Part shown: in pieces, positions 8,286 to 16,681 of the stretch
Numbering within the stretch: the first letter of the stretch is position 1
Layout of the letters: each line of letters opens with the position of its first letter
Source of the DNA: Candidatus Sodalis pierantonius str. SOPE
GTDB lineage: Bacteria; Pseudomonadota; Gammaproteobacteria; Enterobacterales; Enterobacteriaceae
DNA length: 64,000 nucleotides
Direction: 5' to 3'
NCBI RefSeq assembly: GCF_000517405.1
Contig: NZ_CP006568.1
Location: forward strand, 1,054,001-1,118,000
Program-made: the position numbers and the translations under genes
The notes under the pieces: model-generated
The model's database searches: none
The model's input: the letters and a program-made list of their open reading frames with translations, nothing else
What the model was told of the DNA's origin: nothing

Positions 8286-9600
8286 GAGCCCGTACCGGAT
8301 TCTGTGTAAATGCCTTTTCTCAGAAGTGACCGTCCAGGCGGTCACCGAACTCGATAATAAAGCGGCTCATTGCCATGCGCCAGTCCCTCAAAGGCATTGT
8401 CCATTTCTGTGAGGCCGCCTGTATCGCCAGCCACACCACCTTTTTCACTGCGTCGTCGGTCGGGAACACCTTGCGCTTTTTGATGGCATGCCGGATCACG
8501 CTGTTTAACGACTCGATGGCGTTGGTCGTGTAGATCACCTTGCGGATGTCCGTTGGGTAGGCAAAGAACGTGGCCAGATTGGCCCAGTTTGCCTGCCAGC
8601 TTCGACTTATTTGCGGGTAGCGGATGTCCCAGGCACTGGAGAACGCTTCCAGCGCCTGCAAGCCGGCTTCTTCCGTAGGGGCCTGATAGATAGCTTTCAG
8701 GTCGCGGGTGACGGCCTTGTAGTCCTTCCAGGAGACGAACCGCAGGCTGTTGCGCACCATATGCACGATACACAGCTGGAGCCGCGCCTCCGGATACACC
8801 GCGTTAATAACGTCAGGGAAACCTTTCAGCCCGTCTACGCAGGCGATAAGGATATCGTTCAGGCCGCGGTTTTTCAGCTCTGTCAGCACGTTCAGCCAGA
8901 ACTTTGCGCCTTCATTTTCGGCCAGCCACATACCTTGCAACTCTTTCTGGCCTTCGATGTTGATGCCCAGCGCCAGGAACACAGATTTGTTGATGATGCG
9001 GCTGTCCTGCCGGACTTTTAGAACGATACAGTCAAGATAAACAATGGGATAGACTACATCCAGAGGCCGGTTTTGCCATTCGACAACCTGCTCCATGACC
9101 GCATCGGTGACCTTTGAGACCAGCGCCGGCGAGATATCGGCGTCATACAGCTCTTTGAACGCGGCGGCGATCTCGCGGGTGGTCATCCCTTTGGCGTACA
9201 ACGATAAAATCTGGTTATCCATCCCGGTAATCCGGGTCTGGTTCTTCTTCACCAGTTGCGGTTCAAAGGAACCGTCACGATCGCGCGGAGTACGCAGCGC
9301 CAGCGGGCCATCGCCAGTGGTAACGGTTTTTGTGGAATAGCCGTTGCGGGCGTTGGTCCCCGGTTTAGGCTGATTTTTACCGTAGCCGAGGTGATGGGTC
9401 ATTTCGGCATTGAGAGCTGCTTCGACGCTGATTTTTTTCAGCAGCCGATCGAAGTGACTGAGATCTTCAGGGGTTTTGAAATTTTTGGCCAGTTCGTTAG
9501 CCAGAGCCTGCAACTGTTTTTCGTCCATAAATTAACCTGTTTTTGATGTTGGATTGAACATATCAAAATCAGGCAAATACACAAATTTCTAAACAGGCTC
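8286..9600 (-). mobile_element. IS256-family element, copy A
   Basis: Complete 1315-bp element. Its left end (in transposase orientation) is GAGCCTGTTTAGAAATTTGT at 9600 and its right end is the variant GAGCCCGTACCGGATTC at 8286, shared only with copy H. The flanks (GCCGCTGCAAG and TTTTATGG) do not form a target duplication. Probably ISSoEn1 of SOPE (recalled). Confidence 0.93.
8320..9528 (-). CDS. IS256 transposase, copy A
   Basis: 402-aa Mutator/IS256 DDE transposase. The presumed catalytic residues are kept: Asp166 in VYLDCIVLKV, Asp232 in ACVDGLKGFPD and Glu339 in TTNAIESLN. This is the most divergent full-length copy in the window (for example Phe17, Gly50, Ile131, Gln198, Val239 against Leu, Asp, Val, Leu, Ala in most others). 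The start ATG follows a short leader after the terminal repeat. Confidence 0.95.
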   Translation of the reverse strand: MDEKQLQALANELAKNFKTPEDLSHFDRLLKKISVEAALNAEMTHHLGYGKNQPKPGTNARNGYSTKTVTTGDGPLALRTPRDRDGSFEPQLVKKNQTRITGMDNQILSLYAKGMTTREIAAAFKELYDADISPALVSKVTDAVMEQVVEWQNRPLDVVYPIVYLDCIVLKVRQDSRIINKSVFLALGINIEGQKELQGMWLAENEGAKFWLNVLTELKNRGLNDILIACVDGLKGFPDVINAVYPEARLQLCIVHMVRNSLRFVSWKDYKAVTRDLKAIYQAPTEEAGLQALEAFSSAWDIRYPQISRSWQANWANLATFFAYPTDIRKVIYTTNAIESLNSVIRHAIKKRKVFPTDDAVKKVVWLAIQAASQKWTMPLRDWRMAMSRFIIEFGDRLDGHF

Positions 9601-9614
9601 TTTTATGGAAGAAG

Positions 9615-9639
9615 GACCGTTAACAATTTGCTAACGGTC
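9615..9639. promoter_or_regulatory. Operator-like inverted repeat before phage regulator
   Basis: GACCGTTA (9615-9622) and TAACGGTC (9632-9639) are perfect inverted 8-mers with a 9-bp spacer, 40 bp upstream of the start at 9679. The geometry suits a dimeric repressor site; the binding protein is unknown. Confidence 0.4.
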
Positions 9640-9678
9640 AAGTCAATGCTAACTGAAATATTCATGCGAGGTATCAAC

Positions 9679-10404
9679 ATGATATCTAATAATTTATCAG
9701 TTAATCATAACCTTGTCACTGATAGAAGCATCGATAGCCAATCATTGCTTGAGATGGTCAATTCGGCGCGGAAGGAGTACGGAGAACCGCCGATTCGCAA
9801 CAACAAGTTCATTGAAAAAGTTATAGATGAACTAGACGGAGAGACCTACACAAAAAGTGTAGGTCAAAAAAACGGAGCTGATATTGAAATTATCCATATG
9901 ACGCTCAAGCAAGCCCTGCGCGTTGCGGCACGTGAATCCAAAGCAGTACGTCGCTCGCTGATTGATAAGCTGGAGCAACAGAGTACGCCGCAAAGCCCCA
10001 ATGAAATCATTGTGGCTATGGCACTGGCTAACGTCGCCCAGGAGCGCCGCCTGAAATCGGTGGAAACGCAAGTCGAGCAGGTTGCCGAAGAAATCGACCA
10101 TATCAAGCAAGGCACTATCCCCGCTGGCTATCAGGGTTACAGCTATCTGCAAGCGACTTACGGCCTCAGTAATGCCAAAAGCAAGCAGCTGGTCATGGCG
10201 TGGGGAGTCCCGCATAAAAAAATTCCCCATGTTGCGCCGGGCGGTCAGGTTACGCAAATGTCCGTTGTTCTCGAAGATAGTTTCATTTCTGCACTGAACC
10301 GCATGATATGCGAGGCTGAGCAGCGCGGCACTCAGTGGTATCATCCGCACATGGGACGCTTTTCTATTGCCGGATGGGACATCCCAAAAGGCGATAGTAA
10401 GTGA
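9679..10404 (+). CDS. Putative phage regulatory protein (Rha/antirepressor-like)
   Basis: 241-aa protein. The N-terminal part (LLEMVNSARKEYGEPPIRNN, TYTKSVGQKNG, then MTLKQALRVAARESKAVRRS) resembles DNA-binding phage regulators of the Rha/antirepressor group. Residues ~115-150 are helical with VAQERRLKSVETQVEQVAEE, coiled-coil-like. The C-terminal part has no match I recognise. I chose ATG 9679 with GAGG at 9668-9671 over earlier ATGs. It overlaps rusA by GTGA, so the two are likely co-translated. It lies just after IS256 copy A, which may have removed its native upstream region. Confidence 0.65.
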   Translation: MISNNLSVNHNLVTDRSIDSQSLLEMVNSARKEYGEPPIRNNKFIEKVIDELDGETYTKSVGQKNGADIEIIHMTLKQALRVAARESKAVRRSLIDKLEQQSTPQSPNEIIVAMALANVAQERRLKSVETQVEQVAEEIDHIKQGTIPAGYQGYSYLQATYGLSNAKSKQLVMAWGVPHKKIPHVAPGGQVTQMSVVLEDSFISALNRMICEAEQRGTQWYHPHMGRFSIAGWDIPKGDSK

Positions 10405-10787
10405 ATTTGACTCTTCCGTTTCCACCGAGTGTTAACGGCTACTGGCGAGCACCGAATCGGGGAAAGCTTGCAGGTCGGCATCTTGTCAGTGAGCGGGGCA
10501 GAAAGTATCGGGCTGAGGCAGTCGCCGAAATTCTTGAGCTGCTGCGCGGTATGCCTCAGCCAGTGAAGGGCGATTTAGCCGTATCGGTGACGCTTTGTCC
10601 ACCGAGCAGAGCAAAGCGGGATCTTGATAATTATTCCAAGGCATTGTTTGATTCGGTGACCAATGCCTGTATCTGGATTGACGATAGCCAGATCAAAAAG
10701 CTTGAAGCTGAGTGGGGACCAGTGACGAAGGGTGGTAGAGTGTACCTGTCCATTGTTGAAACGCCACAGAATTTAATAAATGCATGA
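10401..10787 (+). CDS. rusA: RusA-like Holliday junction resolvase
   Basis: RusA cleaves Holliday junctions in lambdoid phages. The 128-aa protein has the family N-terminus (LPFPPSVNGYWR), the acidic active-site stretch KRDLDNYSKALFDSV at about residues 77-91, a second acidic pair in WIDDSQI, and the terminal VTKGGRVYLSI. Start GTG 10401 overlaps the previous stop by 4 bp. The gene appears intact. About 84 bp downstream IS256 copy B interrupts the next, unidentified stretch. Confidence 0.88.
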   Translation: MNLTLPFPPSVNGYWRAPNRGKLAGRHLVSERGRKYRAEAVAEILELLRGMPQPVKGDLAVSVTLCPPSRAKRDLDNYSKALFDSVTNACIWIDDSQIKKLEAEWGPVTKGGRVYLSIVETPQNLINA

Positions 10788-10871
10788 GTAAGGTAATGAT
10801 TTGTGGCCGATAGAGGATTTGTTGTTAACCAAAAATCCAAAGGAGAAATTTGTACAGCAAAAAACAGAAAG

Positions 10872-12186
10872 GAGCCTGTTTAGAAATTTGTGTATTTGCC
10901 TGATTTTGATATGTTCAATCCAACATCAAAAACAGGTTAATTTATGGACGAAAAACAGTTGCAGGCTCTGGCTAACGAACTGGCCAAAAATCTCAAAACC
11001 CCTGAAGATCTCAGTCACTTCGATCGGCTGCTGAAAAAAATCAGCGTCGAAGCAGCTCTCAATGCCGAAATGACCCATCACCTCGGCTACGATAAAAATC
11101 AGCCTAAACCGGGGACCAACGCCCGCAACGGCTATTCCACAAAAACCGTTACCACTGGCGATGGCCCGCTGGCGCTGCGTACTCCGCGCGATCGTGACGG
11201 TTCCTTTGAACCGCAACTGGTGAAGAAGAACCAGACCCGGATTACCGGGATGGATAACCAGATTTTATCGTTGTACGCCAAAGGGATGACCACCCGCGAG
11301 ATCGCCGCCGCGTTCAAAGAGCTGTATGACGCCGATGTCTCGCCGGCGCTGGTCTCAAAGGTCACCGATGCGGTCATGGAGCAGGTTGTCGAATGGCAAA
11401 ACCGGCCTCTGGATGCAGTCTATCCCATTGTTTATCTTGACTGTATCGTTCTAAAAGTCCGGCAGGACAGCCGCATCATCAACAAATCTGTGTTCCTGGC
11501 GCTGGGCATCAACATCGAAGGCCAGAAAGAGTTGCTAGGTATGTGGCTGGCCGAAAATGAAGGCGCAAAGTTCTGGCTGAACGTGCTGACAGAGCTGAAA
11601 AACCGCGGCCTGAACGATATCCTTATCGCCTGCGTAGACGGGCTGAAAGGTTTCCCTGACGCTATTAACGCGGTGTATCCGGAGGCGCGGCTCCAGCTGT
11701 GTATCGTACATATGGTGCGCAACAGCCTGCGGTTCGTCTCCTGGAAGGACTACAAGGCCGTCACCCGCGACCTGAAAGCTATCTATCAGGCCCCTACGGA
11801 AGAAGCCGGCTTGCAGGCGCTGGAAGCGTTCTCCAGTGCCTGGGACATCCGCTACCCGCAAATAAGTCGAAGCTGGCAGGCAAACTGGGCCAATCTGGCC
11901 ACGTTCTTTGCCTACCCAACGGACATCCGCAAGGTGATCTACACGACCAACGCCATCGAGTCGTTAAACAGCGTGATCCGGCATGCCATCAAAAAGCGCA
12001 AGGTGTTCCCGACCGACGACGCAGTGAAAAAGGTGGTGTGGCTGGCGATACAGGCGGCCTCACAGAAATGGACAATGCCTTTGAGGGACTGGCGCATGGC
12101 AATGAGCCGCTTTATTATCGAGTTCGGTGACCGCCTGGACGGTCACTTCTGAGAAAAGGCATTTACACAGAATCGTGTACAGGGTC
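10872..12186 (+). mobile_element. IS256-family element, copy B
   Basis: Complete 1315-bp copy with ends GAGCCTG and CAGGGTC and a perfect 9-bp target duplication AACAGAAAG (10863-10871 and 12187-12195), so this is a simple and probably recent insertion. If it is removed, an open frame GTG GCC GAT ... TGG CGA TAG continues across the site for ~35 codons, but I do not recognise it. Confidence 0.96.
10944..12152 (+). CDS. IS256 transposase, copy B
   Basis: 402 aa with Asp166, Asp232 and Glu339 in place. It shows no differences from copy E that I can find by eye, including a shared silent GTA-CAT variant at the codons for VHM (others have GTG-CAT). It looks functional. Confidence 0.96.
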   Translation: MDEKQLQALANELAKNLKTPEDLSHFDRLLKKISVEAALNAEMTHHLGYDKNQPKPGTNARNGYSTKTVTTGDGPLALRTPRDRDGSFEPQLVKKNQTRITGMDNQILSLYAKGMTTREIAAAFKELYDADVSPALVSKVTDAVMEQVVEWQNRPLDAVYPIVYLDCIVLKVRQDSRIINKSVFLALGINIEGQKELLGMWLAENEGAKFWLNVLTELKNRGLNDILIACVDGLKGFPDAINAVYPEARLQLCIVHMVRNSLRFVSWKDYKAVTRDLKAIYQAPTEEAGLQALEAFSSAWDIRYPQISRSWQANWANLATFFAYPTDIRKVIYTTNAIESLNSVIRHAIKKRKVFPTDDAVKKVVWLAIQAASQKWTMPLRDWRMAMSRFIIEFGDRLDGHF

Positions 12187-12397
12187 AACAGAAAGCAGCA
12201 CAAACAGCTATTCCTCCGAGCAACTTGGCGATAGGTAAGAATTCATTATAAGCAACTCGCATTATATCGCGCAAAGATACCTTTTCTTTATTTTCCTTTA
12301 TTTATTATGGGCCTCACGATAAACACATAAAACGATATAATCGCAGTTAAAATATAAGAAATAAAAAAGCAATATTTGAGGCCATATATACCTTCAA
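12187..12397. other. Unassigned AT-rich stretch in prophage
   Basis: 211 bp between IS256 copy B and the coiled-coil gene. No gene is recognised. It is very AT-rich, with several TATAAT-like hexamers but no clear promoter. Confidence 0.4.
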
Positions 12398-12814
12398 TTA
12401 AAGCAATTTAATAATTGCAGTTGCTATGGTTACCGAAATCCCAACTATTGCAAGCATGACCTTGCTTAGCTTGATAAACAAGCCACTAGCCAAAGCTTCA
12501 ACATCTTTGCGCAACAATGCCATCTGAGCGTCGTTTTTAGCTTCTGTCTTCTCAAAGCGAGCGTGCATATCCTTGCGAACATCGGCTATCTGAATCGTCA
12601 GGTCTTTGCGAACTTCAGCTATATCGGCTGAAAGCTCTTTGCGCACGTCCTCAAGGTCACGCTTTACATCTTTGATGTCTGCTTTGGTAGCAAGATCGGC
12701 AACCTCATGCGATTCACGCACGACAAGGGTTATCGCTTTGGCTTGCTCTCTGTTAAGGCCGGCGTTTTCCAGCTTTTCGACGAACTCTTGTGTATCAAAT
12801 GCGACTTGGCCCAT
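12398..12814 (-). CDS. Coiled-coil membrane protein (DUF1640-like)
   Basis: 138-aa protein with N-terminal DTQEFVEKLENAGLNREQAK, then a long charged helix with repeating DVKRDLEDVRKEL and EVRKDL units (about residues 45-105) and a C-terminal hydrophobic segment AIVGISVTIATAI that is probably a membrane anchor. This architecture matches DUF1640/CCDC90-type proteins, which are common in prophages and bacteria; their role is not established. I chose ATG 12814, preceded by AGAGGAT. It is transcribed against the surrounding phage genes. No lesion seen. Confidence 0.7.
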   Translation of the reverse strand: MGQVAFDTQEFVEKLENAGLNREQAKAITLVVRESHEVADLATKADIKDVKRDLEDVRKELSADIAEVRKDLTIQIADVRKDMHARFEKTEAKNDAQMALLRKDVEALASGLFIKLSKVMLAIVGISVTIATAIIKLL

Positions 12815-13092
12815 ATGCGTATCCTCTTGGTGATGCAGGTAGTATAGCGGTGAGCGGCATGGCAAGGCAACTTTGCAGGTAATTTGCTATAATCACCACG
12901 CCAGCCTGAACAACTGGCCTCCCTAACCCAACTGCTGTGCCGTCCAACCCAGGGGTTTAAGATGGCGCAGGCGGCATATCGAAAAACGAGACCTACCACA
13001 CTGACCACGGCAACAGTCGAGGCCGGCGGGGTGTTGCGACTGACAAAAACACGCTCTCAGGGTCGCGCGCACGCGCGTTTTAGGGGGAAGCC
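12815..13092. other. Divergent control region in prophage
   Basis: 278 bp between the divergent genes at 12814 and 13093. A TATAAT lies at 12888-12893 but has no good -35 at the right distance. Near 13065 there is an alternating GCGCGCACGCGCG tract. No small RNA or gene is recognised. Confidence 0.35.
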
Positions 13093-13359
13093 GTGCCGGT
13101 AGTTGCAACGGTCAAAACCGACTGGTTCCGGGTGATAAACGACATTACCCGCGCCGGGATCCCGCTACAGGAAATCGCCAGAGAGCTGGATGTCTCCAAG
13201 TCCGCGATTATTGGCTGGAAGCAGGGCGCGGCACCTAATTATCACACCGGCGAGGCGCTGATTGACTTCTGGTGCTACGTGATGCATCGCCAGCGTACAG
13301 AGCTGCCTGTGCAGGTCTCATCGCGGCGCTTTGTGTACGCCTGGCGCAACAAACGCTAG
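13093..13359 (+). CDS. Phage helix-turn-helix protein
   Basis: 88-aa protein starting with GTG after AGGGGG. Residues ~18-45 (AGIPLQEIARELDVSKSAII) form a classic helix-turn-helix. The rest (YHTGEALIDFWCYVMHRQ) is like small phage DNA-binding proteins placed before terminase or portal genes in podoviruses. The expected large terminase gene is absent here. Exact function unknown. Confidence 0.6.
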   Translation: MPVVATVKTDWFRVINDITRAGIPLQEIARELDVSKSAIIGWKQGAAPNYHTGEALIDFWCYVMHRQRTELPVQVSSRRFVYAWRNKR

Positions 13360-13383
13360 CTCCACTTCCGCAAGAGGGTATTT

Positions 13384-13399
13384 GGTCGGGATCCCGACC
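13384..13399. promoter_or_regulatory. 16-bp palindrome GGTCGGGATCCCGACC
   Basis: Perfect palindrome 50 bp upstream of the phage gene at 13449. Within a shared 20-bp core (ATTTGGTCGGGATCC...) a one-base variant recurs at 18122-18137 upstream of the capsid gene. A phage operator, transcription signal or processing site is possible. Confidence 0.5.
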
Positions 13400-13448
13400 G
13401 GGCATCCCTTTCACACTGGCGGCTATATTATCGACAGGAGCCACGACA

Positions 13449-13874
13449 ATGGCACGAAAAAGAAAAGCCGTCGAAGTCCCAGGGCAGGAATCCACAACCG
13501 CCGCAGACGTTGCTACAGACGAACTGGCGGGCAATCAGACATTGCCTGAGGGTGTCGGTATTGCCGATGAGCGGACCCTGCCGCAGAGTTTTTCTGCACT
13601 GCCAGACAGCACGGCGCAGGCTGAGCGTAACGCTATCCTGTCCACGTTTGACGAGCCGGCCGCAGCACTCATCACCCGCTTTGAAGCGCTAGGCTTTACT
13701 GATATGGCCGACCAGAAGCTGACCGATAATCTCTATTTCCTTGAACTCGTCAAGAAAGCCACCACGGCAGCCCCCGTCGCGCCGCTTGGCGTTGTGACGA
13801 ATGAAGAGGGTAAACGTCAGCCCGTACCGGGTAAGCTGATTTTAACGGAACACGGCTGGCACGTGCCGGGCTAA
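13449..13874 (+). CDS. Hypothetical phage structural-region protein
   Basis: 141-aa protein starting MARKRKAVEV at an ATG with AGGAG 7 bp upstream. It is acidic after a basic start and has no motif I recognise; the C-terminus (GKLILTEHGWHVPG) resembles short phage proteins found before portal genes. It begins a cluster with close spacing (next start 11 bp after its stop). No lesion seen. Confidence 0.55.
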   Translation: MARKRKAVEVPGQESTTAADVATDELAGNQTLPEGVGIADERTLPQSFSALPDSTAQAERNAILSTFDEPAAALITRFEALGFTDMADQKLTDNLYFLELVKKATTAAPVAPLGVVTNEEGKRQPVPGKLILTEHGWHVPG

Positions 13875-13884
13875 GGAGAGCGTG

Positions 13885-14112
13885 ATGTGTGGAGGGAGTG
13901 CACCCCAGGTCGTACGAACGGATCCGCAGGCTGAAGCCAATGCGGCGGCTGACGCCGCGGCAAAGGCGGCGAACGTAGATGCTGCCGCGCGCAAGAAGCG
14001 CAAGAAAAGCTCGTCTTTGCTGGCCAGTGGTGCAGAAGGGGCCGCGGACTCAGGCAGCTCTTTGTTGTCTTCGGGCGCGCAGCCGGCGCAGAAAAAGGCA
14101 TTAGAGGCGTAA
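13885..14112 (+). CDS. Small phage protein, Ala-rich with MCGGS start
   Basis: 75-aa protein: MCGGSAPQVVRTDPQAEANA, an Ala-rich helix, a basic RKKRKKSS patch and a Ser/Gly-rich end. Small proteins of this pattern precede the portal in epsilon15/BPP-1-like podoviruses, from memory. I chose ATG 13885 behind TAAGGAG rather than GTG 13882. The stop is 3 bp before the portal start. Function not established. Confidence 0.55.
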   Translation: MCGGSAPQVVRTDPQAEANAAADAAAKAANVDAAARKKRKKSSSLLASGAEGAADSGSSLLSSGAQPAQKKALEA

Positions 14113-14115
14113 CCG

Positions 14116-15742
14116 ATGGATGAACTCGCCGTCAAGCTGATTAAGCGTGCTGATGCGCTAAAATCCCACCGCCAGCGGCATGAAAGCGTTTGGCTCGAGT
14201 GCTACGACTACACCTATCCGTTGCGTGGCGCGGGTTTTGCGGCTGACGTGCTGGACGCACAGAGCGCTAAGTCGAAGGTGGCGAAACTGCTGGACGGCAC
14301 CGCCACCGATAGCGCCCGCATGCTGGCGTCGGCGCTTATGTCTGGCATGACCCCGGCCAATGCGCAGTGGCTCAATCTCGACAGTGAAGCGCTGGCTGAC
14401 GAGGACAAGGCCTGGCTCTCCACCTGTGCCACATTGGTATGGGAGAACATCCACGCCGCCAATTTTGACGCGGAAGGATATGAGGCGAATCTTGACGTCG
14501 TGCGCGCGGGCTGGTTCGTGCTGTACATCGATGAGAACCGGGAGGAGGGCGGCTATATGTTTCAACAGTGGCCGCTATCGCAATGCTACGTTGCGTCAAC
14601 CCGCAAAGACGGCATTGTCGATACGATTTATCGCTGCTATCAGATGACCGCCGAGCAGGCCATTGCTGAGTTCGGAGAGCAGGGCGTCAGCGAGAAAATA
14701 CGCCGTGCGGCCAAGGATAAGCTGGATGACAGGTTTGATTTCCTGCACGCGATATTCCCGCGTACGAATTATGTGGTAAACGCCCGTCTGGCTAAGCATT
14801 TACGCTTTGCCTCTTTTCACGTGGAGAGGCAGGGAAAGCGCATAGTGCGAGAATCGGGTTACCACGAATTCCCGGTTTGCGTACCGCGCTGGATGAAAAT
14901 CCCTGGCGGCGCGTACGGCATTGGCCCGGTATATGATGCGTTGCCAGACTACAAGGAGCTGAACGAAACCAAACGCATGGAGAAGGCCGCGCAGGATTTG
15001 GCCATTTCGGGCATGTGGATTGCCGAGGATGACGGTGTAATAAATCCGTACTCCGTCAAGGTCGGCCCGCGCCGTATTATTGTCGCGAGCAGCGTGAACA
15101 GTATGAAGCCCTTACTTACCGGGGCTGATTTTCAGGTTGCGTTTACCGCAGAAGACCGTCTGCAGGCCAGCATTCACAAAATCATGATGGCCGACCAGTT
15201 GCAACCACAGGATGGTCCGGCGATGACCGCGACCGAAGTCCATGTTCGTGTGGCCTTGATTCGCCAACTGCTGGGGCCGGTCTACGGCCGGTTTCAGGCG
15301 GAATACCTGCAACCGCTGGTTGAGCGCTGTTTCGGTATTGCCTTCCGCGCAGGCGTCTTCCCGCCTCCCCCGGACAGCATGCAAACCACGCATTTTAATG
15401 TGCGCTATATCTCTCCGCTGGCCCGCGCACAGAAGCTGGAGGATGTGACTGCGATTGAACGTCTTGGCGCGAACGTGGCGCAGCTCTCCCAGGTTAGCCC
15501 GGAGGTCGTAGATCTGGTTGACACCGATGAGGCGACGCGCGTGGTGGCCGATGCGCTAGGCGTACCGGCGAATGTGATCCGCTCGGCGGCGGATGTCACC
15601 AGCCTACGCGACCAGCGCGCCAAGGCGCAGCAACAGCAAGCAAAACAGCAGCTGATGATGCAGGCCGGGCAAGGAGGCCGCCAGCGCCGCCGGGCAGGCC
15701 GCGGGGAGCGCAATGGGCCAAAGATTGGCGGAGGGACAATGA
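14116..15742 (+). pseudogene. Phage portal (head-tail connector), frameshifted near 3' end
   Basis: The portal ring protein connects head and tail and is the DNA channel. Residues 1-~510 match the podovirus head-to-tail connector family (for example LIKRADALKSHRQRHESVWL near the start and WMKIPGGAYGIGPVYDAL in the middle). At about 15667-15669 one extra G (GGGC for GGC) shifts the frame: before it the protein reads KQQLMMQAG, while the alternative frame reads KEAASAAGQAAGSA and stops at TGA 15740-15742, overlapping the next start as ATGA. The uncorrected frame instead runs on through the next gene to 15957, giving an artificial 613-aa fusion. Confidence 0.8.
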
Positions 15743-15957
15743 GAAAACCCGTGCTACCGGGCGATTACAAACGCCTGTTTGAAGAGACGGCGGGCGGCCC
15801 TGAAGTGCTGGCGGAATTAGCCCGGCGATTCGGGCGGGCCGTCTACGTGGAGGGCGACCGCGCAACGTGCTACAGAGCCGGGCAGCGTGCCGTGCTCGAT
15901 TTTATTCTCATGAGAATTAACCAGGCTGACGGAGTATACGACGATGTGGACGATTAA
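15739..15957 (+). CDS. Bbp19-like phage protein
   Basis: 72-aa protein (MRKPVLPGDYKRLFEET ... CYRAGQRAVLDFILMRIN) similar to the small Bbp19-type protein that lies between portal and scaffold genes in BPP-1/epsilon15-like phages. Its ATG overlaps the corrected portal stop as ATGA. Because of the portal frameshift the same frame is also open upstream, so it could be produced as a portal fusion. Confidence 0.65.
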   Translation: MRKPVLPGDYKRLFEETAGGPEVLAELARRFGRAVYVEGDRATCYRAGQRAVLDFILMRINQADGVYDDVDD

Positions 15958-16681
15958 ACCGCTATTCATGAACGCCGATGCTGGCGAGGACGCGGGGGGC
16001 AACGGTGGCGACGAATCTGTTAATCCTGATGCGGGTCATTCTTTGCTTGGCACCGGTGCACAGGCGCCAGTGGACGAGGCGGATTGGGTACCGGAAAAAT
16101 TCCACGTTATGGGCGATGACGGCAAGCTCAACGTGGAAAGCTTTGCGCGCAAACTGGCAGAGTCCTATACGCATCTTGAGAAGCGTTTAGGTCACGGTGA
16201 CGCCCCGCCGAAGTCCTTTGATGACTACGCGCCGAAGGTAGACGCAGAGGGGTTTCAATGGGATGAATTCAAAGCCGATCCTGAGATGCAGGGCTTTCTC
16301 AGAGCCGCTCACGCCAAGGGAATCACGAATGACTAAATGGGCTTTATTCTGGACGAGTACCTGCAACGTGCCCCGGCGTTAGTGAACGGTGCGGCCGAGC
16401 TGGATGCGGACGCCGCGGGGACACAATTACGCGCGGTGTGGCAATCTGACGCTGAATTTAACAAAAACATCGGTCTGGCCTACCGTGCGTTTCATGCGCT
16501 GGCCGATGAAGGTGACAAAGATCGCCTGGATGATATCGGCAATAATCCGCTGGTTATCCGCATGCTGGCGAAAGTGGGGGCGGAGATGCAGGAAGATACG
16601 CCGGCGGGGGCGGACGCTAACCCGACAGCGCAGCAAGTCATCCGTGACCTGATGAAGTCGGAAGCCTATGCCGATCCGAAA

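Noticed and set aside
11699..12130. Second open frames (about 143 and 96-108 codons) inside every IS256 copy
   Set aside because: They overlap the transposase in other frames and recur only because the IS recurs; no evidence for translation.
12888..12893. TATAAT in the prophage divergent region as promoter
   Set aside because: No -35-like hexamer 15-19 bp upstream; left as a remark only.
14116..15957. Single 613-aa portal fusion protein
   Set aside because: An alternative frame gives a typical portal C-terminus and an ATGA overlap with the next gene, so the fusion is a frameshift artefact.
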